The position numbers were made by a program, and so were the translations under genes. From the NCBI GenBank assembly GCA_037178975.1, contig JASJZH010000004.1:7750001-7814000 (forward strand): 64,000 bases of DNA. Reading direction: 5' to 3'. The notes beneath the pieces were generated by a model, which made no database searches, had not been told where the DNA came from, and saw nothing but the letters and a program-made list of their open reading frames with translations. This DNA is from Oscheius tipulae. Lineage: Eukaryota > Nematoda > Chromadorea > Rhabditida > Rhabditidae. Position 1 is the stretch's first letter, and each line of letters starts with the position of its first letter. Positions 47,841-58,988 of this stretch are shown here, piece after piece.

Positions 47841-48833
47841 GGTAACCAACTGACCGGGTCGAACAGCCAGGGATTACTGTTAACACGGCGCCAGGGGATA
47901 TCCGACCAGTTATAGGGTGGAGCTGGTAAATGGACTGTGGATAGATGGAAGAGCTGGTGAAACAAAATTCAAAGACTGGTATTTCAGAAGACCTTGAGCG
48001 GTTCTGCAGCAAATCGTTAGCGTAGGTTCAAAGGGCTGTCGACTGCACCTCTCACTGTCTCTCTCAAACCGTAATACAGTTCAGCACTTGCGGCCTTCGA
48101 TGCCAAGTTCTGGGGAAGGATAGATACACTGTACTAAAGGCACAGAGCCAGATGAGGATCGTAGCAAATAGTAATATGGTCTATCGCCTCTTGACCAAGA
48201 ATTCTCTTCTGAACAACTTTCAAAAAAGGGTTATCATATAGTATTTGGTGGCTAGCCTGTTTGCCCTGGTGCTTCTTTCAGTATTTCGATCAATGCTTTT
48301 TCTAGAAGTCTTATGCTGTAAATCTTCCTCGTCGTTCTGATTGGTGCCTTTGAACTATGGTACTTGACGTTGACATATTGTGTCTGCGATCGCAACCTGA
48401 TGGTAGTCATCTAGTTCACCTCATATGAAAGATTTCCGTTCCGATGTGATTCTCTTTTTGTTCATTCGCCAATGAAAAACTCAGATGTCATGAAGAACTG
48501 GCAAATGAATCGCGGCAACTATTAAATGTGAAGTTGTTTTTTACACACACACAATTATTCACGTTAGGAACTCAATGAGGTCGAACGAGAACATAAAACC
48601 GCCCATTAGAAGTGCAGTCATGTCACAGTAATCAACTTGACCGCGTTAAGCGAAAAGTATGAAACTGGTTAGCAATTTGTCGAAGGATATCCACTGGAAT
48701 GATGATTGAGTTTGTTCTCTGAATAAGTACCAGAGATTTGGGTCATTGTGCTATCAGTAGGATACGTATTTTACTGTGCCTAGGATCTGTAGGAACCAGG
48801 GACTTTTTGGGCACTTCATTCTATTTGTAGTCA
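47841..48833. other. Intergenic region
   Basis: No gene is supported. The first 5' exon of the multi-pass gene to the right might begin near 48776. Confidence 0.35.
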
Positions 48834-49874
48834 AAATGTCAACCGTCCTTTTGGGGCTAGTATTTTGTAAAACCTGTCAGCTTCTCACTTTGATACCCTG
48901 TCCCAATTATTTTGTTATTCAAAATAGCGTGTTCAAAAAGTTTGCCACTCGGGTCGTGCAGCTCAATAGGAGCCGCGTGTTTACAATATGTGCAGACATC
49001 TTCTGACATACATACAGAGACTCGCGGTCAATTGACCACCTACTTGATTTTCAAATGTTTATTGTTCCAGACCACATTTGTCATTGGAAACCCCGATTTC
49101 ACCGTGCTTGTAGTCGAAGTGATCCTCGTAAACCTGCAAGGATTTTTCTACCATTTTGATACCATAATCTGCCTGGTCTTCTCAATCTACTGGAAAAACA
49201 TCTTCATCAAGTAATTGCTGTATTTTTGGCCAATCTTCTTTTAGAAATCGTTTGCAAGAAATCGCACTGTATATCCTAATAGGGGTGTATGAAGTATAGT
49301 ATTTGGCATACGGTACAATTTCTACGTTGGCGTCATTTTGGAATTATGAGTTTCATAGAATTGCCGGCTTTATCCAAGAAAGGGTGGGATTCATTCAAAG
49401 TCAGATGCATGAAAATGACAGGCACCAATTTTGGCCCATATTACTTCTTTTGGCCTGCCCGTGATCGCAGTTCTTGGAATGCCTCTTCCAGAATGAACAA
49501 GTCCTCGTATTCGACAATCGTCCTCGCGGGAATCAGGAGAATGGCAAAAGGACTGTTGCTAAAGGTAATTTTTTTTAAACATTTCTATTGCTTTCTAGGC
49601 TTTCACGTCTACACCGACTCCAGTCCACTATGGTTTTGACCAAATAACGAAATTATTTTGTGCCGGATACATTTACGGGTACTGTCCACAACTTGTACCT
49701 GTTTACGACTTTCTGAAAACTGTAAGGCAATAATAGACAGACATCAATTGTTTCTCTTCCCAGGTTATGTCCTTCACGGAGAACATCACTCCGCTAGCCA
49801 GTGGTCTACTGCTCTGGTACTCCATACTCTGGACTCTTGAAACGAAAAACGGCCACTCAAGTAGTTCTCGTTGA
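48834..49874 (+). CDS. Multi-pass membrane protein, chemoreceptor-like
   Basis: Consecutive short exons with good splice sites encode hydrophobic segments: 48834-48970 (LLGLVFCKTCQLLTLIPC), 49071-49211 (FTVLVVEVILVNLQGFFYHF, CLVFSIYW), a 34-nt intron, then an exon to about 49290. Further exons at about 49360-49460, about 49490-49565 (NKSSYSTIVLAGIRRMAKG), 49600-49720 and 49765-49874 end with WYSILWTLETKNGH and TGA. The arrangement of about seven membrane stretches and the tiny introns resemble nematode serpentine receptors, but no class motif is clear. The cytoplasmic block NKSSY-T-VLAGIR is shared with the minus-strand gene at 50842-51443. The first ATG is uncertain. Confidence 0.45.
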
Positions 49875-50003
49875 ACCTACCATCGATACTCCGGGGTCGA
49901 AAAGATCTTCATCGTGATATACAGAAACCTTGGTTCTACCCAGTTGTTGGTATATGATTGTTTGATGTGCTAGTGGTTTATTAAACAAAGCTCTCAGACA
50001 ATG

Positions 50004-50675
50004 TTAAAGCCAGTGTCCGGACCTTTTTTTCGACCATGAGTTCTGATATGGGCATTGTAGAAAAAAACTCGCTGATTACGGAGGTGTACTTCTTTTTTAT
50101 TTTATCAGGTTATCCCCGAAACGTAAGCCCGCAAAGTTGCTACTCCAGAACAAAAGTTACCATTTACCGAGAAGGTTTCTCGGCAAATGGTAACTTTTGT
50201 ACTTGTCAGCCTTGTTTCGACAAGTTACGCGCTTTTTGGCAAGTCGAGGCTAGTTCCACAGAAAAGAATATTCAGCCGAAATTGTAGCTTCTGGTAGCAT
50301 GTTGCTCCTTTATTTCTAGACGACTACTCGGAATAGAAGTTGAATGCATTCCAATTGCTTCAGAAACGAATCTACCCTGGTTTAGGGCGTTCAGTAATCT
50401 CCTCCACAGTTTGCCCTGCCTGTACTGCCTGGACTAGAGATTTGCACACTCTTATGGAATGAGGTTGTCTCGTTTTCACTGTGGAATAGTTTTACCTTGC
50501 TATGGTACTTCAAAACTGATGTTATGTTGCATTTCTGACTTAATAAGGAACAATCTTGCAGCTCGAATAAGTTGCCGAAACTGAAAGCCAGTGCAATCTC
50601 AACTTGCTACGACTTGTCAAAACACCTGAATTTTAACATTTGCGAACTAGAAAAGGGTCCGGACACTCGCTTTAA
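50004..50675. repeat. MITE-like inverted-repeat element
   Basis: About 25 bp at 50004-50028 (TTAAAGCCAGTGTCCGGACC) recur in reverse complement at 50650-50675 with few differences, bounding about 670 bp with no coding capacity. The outermost bases TTAA could be a target duplication of a piggyBac-like element, but this is only suggestive. A strong hairpin lies inside at 50150-50200. The element separates two related, convergent membrane-protein genes. Confidence 0.55.
50150..50200. repeat. 24-bp hairpin with 3-nt loop
   Basis: The arms 50150-50173 and 50177-50200 are reverse complements with a single mismatch, around the loop GGT. Such a tight palindrome could fold in RNA or extrude in DNA. 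It lacks the long loop of a typical microRNA precursor. Confidence 0.85.
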
Positions 50676-50841
50676 GTATTTCTTGATGTCATTGACCTGT
50701 CCACGCCGGTCACTTGAGTCGTTTTCCTTTCCAAAAGTTCCGATATGGAGTACCAGATGAGCAGTCCACTGATAAGAGACTTGATATTTATGACAGCAGT
50801 TTCAATCTGAAGAATTCATTTGCCACCAATACATTTCAGGC

Positions 50842-51443
50842 CTACAGTATCCAGAGCTTCTTTGACTGGTGTGAGACTAGGGCAGCTGTAAGAGGCATCG
50901 CCATCACATAAGGTATCAGAAATTGTACCAAAGGTGAAGACGAAAGGAATACCAGAGCCTCAATGAGCAGTTTAAGGTAAAACGCAAAATCTTGCTTTGA
51001 ACAGGAATCCTTTAGACATTTTCCGGATTCCCGCAAGTACAGTAGTAGTATATGAAGATTTGTTTATGCGGTAGAGTGCCATGAAACAGTAAAGATTGAC
51101 CAGGATTACAAAAAGAGGCATGAAGACAATGTAGGCTCCACTGGTCACTTTCCACTGTAACATGAAATTTCTTCAGTTCTGTTCAGAAGCCTACCCAATC
51201 CATTTAAAAGGGGTACACCTCCAAAGCTAGCTCGTTTTCCTAGAAAATGACCAGATCAGCCAATCGGAAAACAATGAACCAGATTAAATACACAACGATG
51301 TCGTTAAAAACAACGTTTTGTGAAAAGTTTACGTGAATTTTGAGCAGAATGCTAACAAGAGAAACTAAACATAGTAAGCAAACTCCATGGGTAGCCACAT
51401 TGAGAGGCGATGAGCAACTGCAGACCTCGTTGCAACGTCTCAA
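50842..51443 (-). CDS. Multi-pass membrane protein, chemoreceptor-like (partial model)
   Basis: Minus-strand exons encode hydrophobic segments: about 51390-51240 (VCLLCLVSLVSILLK, VVYLIWFIVFRLADLVIF), 51151-51010 (YIVFMPLFVILVNLYCFMALY, then INKSSYTTTVLAGIRKMSKG), and about 50972-50842 (LVQFLIPYVMAMPLTAALV, stop TAG). The last two exons join across a 37-nt intron that starts GC. The first exon as drawn ends in a stop after DLVIF, so either a splice site or a m-break is missed there and the 5' part is unresolved. The shared NKSSYxTxVLAGIR block makes it a paralogue of the plus-strand gene at 48.8-49.9 kb. It may be a pseudogene. Confidence 0.4.
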
Positions 51444-51629
51444 AAGTTTTCTCTGTCCGCCCAGTGACCACCTCGAAGGAAGTCTTTCTCAAGGACGGAT
51501 CCAAGAACATAGCACAGTCGCCGAAGCTGAGGTCTCGTCCCTGCAAAACCTCGAGCAACATCGGTGGCCCGGAGAAGAATCTGGACCATAATCCCCAGTA
51601 CATCGCCCTGAGGGGTCGAGTGAAGGCTG

Positions 51630-52563
51630 ATGGGCTGCAGATTAGAGAGCGTGGGCAGTGGCTCGTACTCATTGGTCATGAAGGTTGTTTCTATAACTTC
51701 TACCATGGGAAAGGCGAAGCCAGCGGCTGTGAACGTCATCCGTACGAGGTAGATTGTATTCTGTCTCTCTGTCTCCCTCTTTTTCTGCCTCTCCTTATCC
51801 TCATCAACTCGCTCTAGAACCAAGAACGACTACGTGAAGAGGTTCCTGCCGCGCGAGATCACCATCGTCACTCAACTGACCCACTCTAACATACTGCTCT
51901 TTTACTCGGTCAAGGACTTTACCGAGGATCTGGAACTCTCGTTCGTAGGTTTCATGACAGAATGGTGTGAGGGGGCGATTTGCTTAAGAAGATCAACAAG
52001 TTTCAAGCCGAAGAGGTCAAAGGACTGATGGAGGCCGACATGAAGATGACCTTCCGCCAGCTCGTTGATGCTCTCAACCGGCTCGATGCCAAAAACATTT
52101 GTCATCGAAATCTGAAGTGTAAGAATATCATGCTCGACCAATTCGAGAACGTCAAGCTCGGAGATTTTGACTTCTCTCGCGTCCTACAGCCGAACGAGAA
52201 GTCTAACACATTCTGCGGACCCAGAGCCTACGCCCCGGAAATCATCCTGTCCCAGTCATAATGGTCATCCGGTAAGTACTCTACTATGTTTTTGCAGTCC
52301 AAACCCTAGGCCGACGTCTGGAGTGTCAGTGTACTGATGTATGTCTCGATCCCCGATCACTTCCTATTGGACGAGCCCAATCAGGACAGAACGATCTCGG
52401 ACCAGTTGGCTAACCGCGTCAAGTTCCCCTCGAAGTGGAATGGAAGCAGAGGCATGAAGCACATGATCTTGAGACGGTTCCTGGTAATCGTCCCTACTAC
52501 TCGCAGATGATCTCAATGGAGTTCCTCAAGGACACGGCTGATGGAATGAAGACGGCTGTCTAA
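51630..52563 (+). pseudogene. TSSK-like protein kinase, degenerate
   Basis: The sequence follows testis-specific serine/threonine kinases: a glycine loop (ESVGSGSYSLV), the block FLPREITIVTQLTHSNILLFY after a 60-nt intron, the catalytic loop, and the activation segment (TFCGPRAYAPEIIL). Key residues are altered: the VAVK lysine reads Asn (AAVNVI), HRD reads HRN (CHRNLKCKN), and DFG reads DFD (LGDFDFSR). A frameshift occurs near 51970 in a run of G, and a TAA at 52259-52261 interrupts the domain before the WSxGV-like helix at about 52310. It is therefore a pseudogene or at least catalytically dead. An open frame from 51410 precedes it in another phase. Confidence 0.7.
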
Positions 52564-52672
52564 GAAGATCGAAATCCAGAGATATGTTCAAAACAGCTTT
52601 AATGAAAGTGTCATAGGGTTCACTTGGCATGTTTTTGCTATTGCTGGTGCGTCTTTAGGGATCTAAAAGAAT

Positions 52673-53143
52673 TAGTTTCTTCCAAGACGATCTTCTTCTA
52701 GCCAATAAAAACAAAGTTTCGTTGATTTTTGTTCTTCCAGATGACACTGCTCCGGGCCCATTCGTTGTTTCAAAGAACGATGAATTTTTTCGAGCTCCTC
52801 GACCTCGTCAAACCCATTGATTATGGTGTACGCCTTCGGATCTTTCCGGCTGACATCATAGCGTTAAAATCTAAAACCACTTGACATTGTTAACAGTTTT
52901 ATGTTTTACCACCATGTAAGCTGGCTCCTGTCAATTCCGTTCTGCCGTAAAAACGGTTTAAGCCGTGCAACATTGCTTATAGGGGAACATCATAATGGTA
53001 TCGATGTGAGGACAACACAGACTGGGATCCATGTATGATATCTGAAAATATATGGAGTTGAGAATATGAAAGTTAAAATCGAGGGTAAGAGAGGAGGTAA
53101 AACTGAAAGCGCTTCGGCTGACTGTCTCTACGGAGATGTCCAT
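52673..53143 (-). CDS. Uncharacterised small gene downstream of the transporter
   Basis: The last exon (about 52848-52673) has a good coding frame, RKDPKAYTIINGFDEVEELE through a basic helix to a Trp-Leu-Glu-Glu tail. A possible first exon begins at ATG 53143 (MDISVETVSRSAF) and meets a GTTTTAC...TTTTCAG intron at about 53105-53044. How the middle joins is unclear, since a frame with CCPHIDTIMMFPYKQCC competes. It starts about 90 nt after the stop of the same-strand MFSD8-like gene, as in nematode operons. No family is recognised. Confidence 0.3.
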
Positions 53144-53235
53144 TTTCGGGCTGGTAATAGGATCCCGGAAATGGCCTCTTGACAACGGCAGAAACGCAGT
53201 AAACTCGGATTGAAATTAAACGCAGACTTTATTCT

Positions 53236-55173
53236 TCAAAACCGATATAACGTTCCCGACTTGTACTTTCTCCCCTCCCCTAAAGGGGGAGTCAGTTCAA
53301 GAGGAACGAGTCTCTTCCTAAAACAGAAGATGAGCACCAGACAGATTGAGATCATGACGACGTGCCAGCCGATGATGTAGCCGTAACCCGTTGCCTCAAA
53401 TATTATTCTAAACTCTGAACCATCCATATCTTCCTAGCACTTACGATGACGACAAGGGTGTGATAAACTGGTAAATGTTACCAGTGAAAGCTATCAGTCC
53501 TTGGACAAGTCCCTGAAAATAGTATTTTGTCTGAAGGTTGCAGTTTCGTTACCTGTTTCCTCGGTCCCAAGACCTGTGACAGGATTGTGAAGCAAGGATG
53601 TGAGACCAAGGGAAATCCTATTCCGAGAAGGACAGAAAAAGCAAAGAGATATAAGCTCTTCGGGACTCTGAAAGCGGATTTGCAAAAATTGGAACCATGT
53701 TTACTGACCTCGTGGTGTTGTCACACCAATCATAGTTCCAGGAACAGCCTCCCGCTCCGGGTATCATGGTTCCATTGACTACTGGAGTTCGATCCAAGGG
53801 ACCGTCATAAAAGGGGTAGGGTAAGTGGATGGTGTAGAAGGCAAGGAAGGCGAGGAACCCGAGGACGAGATGGATTCTGCTATCCCTGAACCGGACCTCA
53901 ATAGCTTTGAATGTTTCCCACAATTTTCCAAATCTTGTAGACCCTATCAGAATGTAGGTGGCTGTATTCGCCACACAGTTTACTGTCTGTAGCAGACCGT
54001 TATAGAGTACAGCTTCCTCGCTGTTCCAGTTGTACATGACCATGGTCACGGTAGTAGCCAAGTGTTCAGTGCTAGCGAAACCAGAATATATGCACCAGAT
54101 GAAGAACAGTAGAAAGACAGCCGTCCGGTCGGATTGTGGTATCACTAGCCAGGGGTCATCTGAAGTCTTGCTTTGAAAATTCAGTGATTTCAGACAAACC
54201 CTTCTTCTCCTCATCGGTCACAATTCCGGCATAATCCTCGACCAGAAGGACATTGGCTAATACTAGTGCGACCAGGTTCACGAATACCATAAACCAGGCT
54301 GCGGCTGTGTAAGTATTGAAGACAACAGATCCAAAGGAGAATCCGAGGACACCAAGAGGGAGGAAGAGAATCTGGAAGGGTGAAATACATACATAAATAC
54401 ACGCGTAGTAAGCCTCAAGACTTCACAGCTCTTTTAATTTTGTTTGTCACTGGACAGATTGCCACATCTTAGCTCTGCGAGACCGCACGTGTTCTGTCTT
54501 CGCACTTGTCGTCTTTTTGTCTCAATGGGTCTTGCAATGAATTCAGTTCAACGGCATTTAAGCACCTTTGCAGACAAACCTGTAACCCCGGACCGAGAGA
54601 GAATCCAGCAGTATACCCAGCTGTTCCAACCGAGACAGCTTTGACTCTATCGTCACTTGTACTAGCTGTAGCGATAAAACTTCGGAGATTGACCAGGGTT
54701 GCTTAAACAAAGTTAGTTAGATTGTACATTCTTATACCTACCACATCCACAACCTATCAGAAACCTCGAAAGGAACAACGATGCGGGGAAAAGAGAAGTG
54801 GGAACAGATGGCAGAATTGCATAGAAGAGATTTCCTAGAGCACAGATAAAGTATCCCATAGTTAAGGGTTTGATCGTTGACCCTGTCTTCTGATTCCAAT
54901 ACCCGAAAATGGGATTTGCGACAGCACATCCCAGTGGATTAGCTGCGGTAGCCCAGCCGAAAAGAGTCATGGATATCTCTGGGTACATGCTGGTCACATA
55001 GGGCCATGTGGAGGACAGGTAAATGCTTTTCTGTAGGCCAGTCAAACACATCATGGCTGCTGTGGTGAAAATTGAAGTCCATGGTGTTTGCTTCTGTGCG
55101 AGACAGGCACTTCTAAAAGGACAAGAAACATAACGAAAGGGGAAACTAACATGTTGCTGGCAGGTTTTTGCAT
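53236..55173 (-). CDS. MFSD8/CLN7-like major facilitator transporter
   Basis: A 12-span MFS transporter; its relative CLN7/MFSD8 is a lysosomal membrane protein. Exons run from 55173 (MQKPAS) across a 38-nt intron into WTSIFTTAAMMCLTGLQKSIYLSS. The family block MTLFGWATAANPLGCAVANP follows, then GSTIKPLTMGYFICALGNLF. Later come VSVGTAGYTAGFSLGPGLQ (54700-54590), FGSVVFNTYTAAAWFM (to about 54200), and an extracytoplasmic loop with Cys residues (GGCSWNYDWCDNTT). The conserved LGPRKQGLVQGL is split by an intron near 53550. The final exon ends FRKRLVPLELTPP...LYRF. The stop at 53236 is followed within 3 nt by AATAAA (complement 53228-53233), an extremely short 3' end. Confidence 0.85.
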
Positions 55174-55763
55174 TAGAATGGGGCAAAATTATCCCTGGTG
55201 ACAGAAGAACAAAACAATTTGCATAATCTGCCGACAATTATGCAGAATGATTTCGAGGAAAGAACAAGATCAGTCATCAGTCATTATTGTCTGATTGAAA
55301 GTGAAGCACTTCCGGAAAAATAACCTCTCAATGAATAATATTGGTTGGGTCAAGTTGATGACGCATACGCAACAATTGGGGGAACAGAATGAGGAGAAAA
55401 TGGGTTGAGGAGAAATGGCGCAGATCCTGAAAAAAGAACTTGGACAACTCAAGCTTCAATCGAACATCATAGTAACGGTTTAATTTGAGCACAGTTGTCT
55501 ACGTCTAATTGTAATGATTTCTAAATAGACAAGAAACAGAGACAGAGTTCTGAATATCCTGGGATTTTGAAGTCTATTTCGCTACCAGGATTTGCAGAGA
55601 AGACTATCCACAAAGATTTTTTGCAAAGAGTTCAGCAATCAAGCTCTGCAAAGTGCCACTATTTACCACTAGCGTGGTGTTCTGCCACCTTTAGCCCTGT
55701 ATATACAGCTAGATATATCATCTATTTAAATCGACCAATCTACACCTACAGCCATTCTCTGGC

Positions 55764-56290
55764 ATGTCCTGCCTCTTGATATTTCTTACAGTTTTGGGCT
55801 TCACTTCTGCTCAGCTGCCATATGTACGTTAATTTTCCTACCTTCTTCGCACTAAATGTTTTCAGGGCTATTGCGGCTCAGAAAAGCAACACTCCATCGG
55901 TAGCTGTCAGAATCCCACAAGCCCCAACCCGACCTGTCTGGTAGCGAGCAACCCAGGTGGCTATGCGTGTGATTACTCTCGTACCGAGTGCTGCCCAACC
56001 ACAGACTTCCTATCGATGGGAACTAATATAGGACCGGCTGTTGGCGGACAGTGTCCTGTTGGCTTTTCAACCGTCTACGGAATTCCATACGACTTATCAG
56101 GTGATGGTATATGCGTCGATAACAACAGCACTGGCTGCTACGACGCTAATCCAAAGTAGGAAGAAGTTTTAACTAGTACGCGTTGGTTTTCAGCTGTGCT
56201 AGATGGATAAAGAATGGATACTGTTCGAGCACCATCTACACTGCAAACGATAAGAGGCAGAACTGCAAAAAGTCTTGCAAGCTCTGCTAG
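55764..56290 (+). CDS. Secreted ShKT-domain protein
   Basis: Three exons: 55764-55823 (signal peptide MSCLLIFLTVLGFTSAQ), 55866-56155 and 56194-56290. The middle exon is Cys-rich (YCGSEKQHSIGSC, SRTECCPTTDF, GGQCPVGF), resembling nematode Lustrin-type Cys-rich repeats. The last exon encodes a ShKT module (NCARWIKNGYCSS through NCKKSCKLC), a six-cysteine fold found in many nematode secreted proteins and potassium-channel-blocking peptides. About 150 residues. Function unknown; extracellular, possibly cuticle or immune related. Confidence 0.8.
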
Positions 56291-56577
56291 TAGAATTGTG
56301 ACTATAAATAGTTTTTGTTGCTGTTTTTAAAGATGTGGAAGGCCGTTTAGGATCACAAATACTCATGAAGTATGAGTACCCTGTCTGTCATGGTATAGGA
56401 CCATGTCGAGATGAGTTCTATTGTCAAGAGACAAAAGGTGCCCTTGGGATTTAGTAACTCAACTTCTAAGTCAGCACAATAGACAGTAGACAAGTCAACA
56501 AATCTTATACCAATTGTACATATTGCACATGTTTTAAAAGCCTCTATAACTCCAGGTTTATTGTTCAGCCTTAGAAA

Positions 56578-57663
56578 TCACTCGTCGATGCTCAGCAATA
56601 GACGTTGGATTATTTCAGACCACCACCGCATAGAAAACTTCCAACTTTCCCAGTACCTTTCAATGAGGATCAAAACCAGAAGCGATACAATGATTGTACT
56701 GGCGGCTATTGTAAAGATCACAATGTTTCCTATATTTTCTATCGTCACACCGAAAAAGGTGAGAAGAAGTTGAATGGCAGCTGGAATGAAGAAAACAGGA
56801 TGGGGAGAAGAAATTGTAGTAGAAGAAGACTGAATATCGGCTTTTGTTGTGTCCTTGTAGCCTTTGCCAGTGACAACGAAGTTTTTAGCTCGGAACTGAT
56901 TTTGAAGGAAAAGACTGTTATGAAAACAATAAAGTTTATGATCATGTATTATGACCATGTAGTCCATCGAGATGAGAATTCCTCCAACGTTAAATTTTTC
57001 ATCTTTCTAAACTTCTGAGTTGAAATTAGGAAAAGAAATGTATCTTCAACCGGATACATGAGTATGCGAGTGAATGGTATATGGTCAAGTGAAACCCCAA
57101 CAAGCTCCTGGAATTCTTTTCCGGTTTCTTTTTCACAGCTGGCAGAGGAAATGCTCCTAGGGTCACCACGAAAGTATGCCAGATAAGGATCAGGTTACAG
57201 AAAAAAACGATTCAGCAGTTCCTGACATGAGAGTTCTTTCCCAGCTGATGTGGCCTGGAAATTGTGTGACTTCGGCCAGAAAAAATTAAAAAGCGCGACC
57301 ACAGTCTGAAGTTATTCTACCTGCAAGCGACGTAGTATCTATAAATGAACGATGATGACAGAATGAGGAAAGTCGATATGAAGAAGTCCGAAATAATCAC
57401 CATACAAACCTGAGCCAACCACAACTGAAGAATGTTCAAATTATCATAAATGATTCTCGTTTGATCAGACATGAAAATGAACTAAATGTGTAGTGTTAAA
57501 CCTATAACACTGACTGATTATTGTTAGGGCCGGAATGAAACAGACGAGCGTAGTTGATGGTATAGAGCAGTAGCAAATAGCGGTAGTTTCCAATTGAATC
57601 ATTTTTCGTCATCAGAATAATTCCGGACACGAAAAGATTCAGTGATACTCCAAGCCAAGTCAT
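56578..57663 (-). pseudogene. STR-type chemoreceptor, frameshifted
   Basis: This is the third and most diverged of three tandem serpentine receptors. The N-terminal exon has the STR-like helix 1/loop (MTKNDSIGNYRYLLLLYT). A second exon at about 57470-57330 has TRIIYDNLNILQLWLAQVCM and FLILSSSFIYRYYVACR, the TM3 region. The C-terminal region matches its neighbours (SELKTSLSLAKATRTQQKP, FSLLLLQFLLPILF), but near 56795-56805 one base appears lost. The frame then resumes as IPAAIQLLLTFFGVTIENIG and ends ERYWESWKF...LLLSIDE at 56578. Probably a recent pseudogene, unless an assembly error. Confidence 0.65.
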
Positions 57664-58090
57664 ACCATCTTTCAACTCTCTCAGTATCGAAAAGTACTTC
57701 AAGGAAGTAGGAATGATACGGATGGTGTCTTGGTATGACAACTTTGTGGCAATTTCCCAAGTTCGTGAGATCGATCTCTGCTTCAAGATTTATTTGAAGT
57801 TACTCAACTGAGAGCTCGAATTCACACTGTGGACAGTAGGAGAATTCCAAGTGAACATTGTCTTAAACATTTTTATCGATGGGGAGCTAAATTCCCGAAT
57901 CGGGCAGTATATTTTGATACGCCGCTGGGCGGACACTAGCTCTTCCCCAGCGAAGATGTCCATCGTATTTATGTTGTTTTTCAATTGAGAAACGTCCTAT
58001 CAATTAAAGGGAGAGGAGGTTACTTGAAATCTTCAGCGCATTGTCGTCGATTGTAAATGTGCATAAAATATCGTTGCCCACATTGCTAGT

Positions 58091-58900
58091 ATGTTAATCG
58101 TTCTGTTCGGTATCCTTGCGTTATTGCAAGTCTCCTTCCCTGACTATCCCCAATGCGCCCTCAGGAAATTTACATGGGCTCCAATCGGAAATGTACAAAA
58201 AACGCGTGGCGTTCCGTTTGCTCAGTCGATGAAACTACCACATCACGCCATCTATCCTTCCTCTCTTCCTCGCATTGAACAAACTGGAAACATTTTACTT
58301 TTTCAGACCCTTACTTTGTTCCAAATTTGATCGCACAGCTGAAGTTAGCCTTAGAAGCCAAGAACATTCCAGCGCCGTGGGTAAGTGTTTTTCCATCAGC
58401 TGGCTCGGTCCTTGATGAGGTTTGTTAACGTCAAATCTTGTTAGCGATACAAACACATATAAAATTTTTTTAGCTTTTGGTATGGTTGTTTAAGTATTCC
58501 TAGCTTGGAACTGAAATTTTTTTCCAGCATCATGACTATTGAGGAGAAGACAACAAGGAATGCGGAAGAAAAGATCAGAAGCTCTTAGAAACGTGTACAA
58601 GGTATGAAGTGTGACCTGAACATCGATAGTTATATAGAGATCTTTCTGACGTTAACTGTCCATATTTGTTTGTGCCCAATTTATTAGTTGAGTGTGGATC
58701 TCGGACTGCTCGATGGTCAGAAATATATTGAGGAGAAATCCTGACAAGGTTTTGAGGACGGTCAACGGAGACATAGCTGCCGGCAATGTCTGTGATATTG
58801 CTCAGAAACAGAAAATTTTTCTGGCCGAGACAACCTCTCAGACCGGGAATTCTCTTCTAAGGACTTCAATGAGTATAGGGAACAACAAATGAGATGTGAA
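58091..58900 (+). CDS. Small secreted-type gene divergent from a chemoreceptor (fragmentary model)
   Basis: From ATG 58091 the frame has a signal-peptide-like start (MLIVLFGILALLQVSFPDYP). An exon after TTTTTCAG at 58305 encodes PYFVPNLIAQLKLALEAKNI and ends in a GTAAGTG donor at 58380. Further candidate exons lie near 58540-58600 (MRKKRSEALRNVYK) and 58688-58752 (SVDLGLLDGQKYIEEKS, then a stop). The last one or two may be broken. The same exon order recurs at 61.6-62.4 kb, so the unit was duplicated with its neighbouring receptor. The protein family is not recognised. Confidence 0.35.
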
Positions 58901-58988
58901 GAAAACATACGAATTTGTTTCCAAGTCCACCTGAAACGTTATGTTTGATAGACAAGGGATTCAAACTTCATTGTAAATCTTCGTATCA

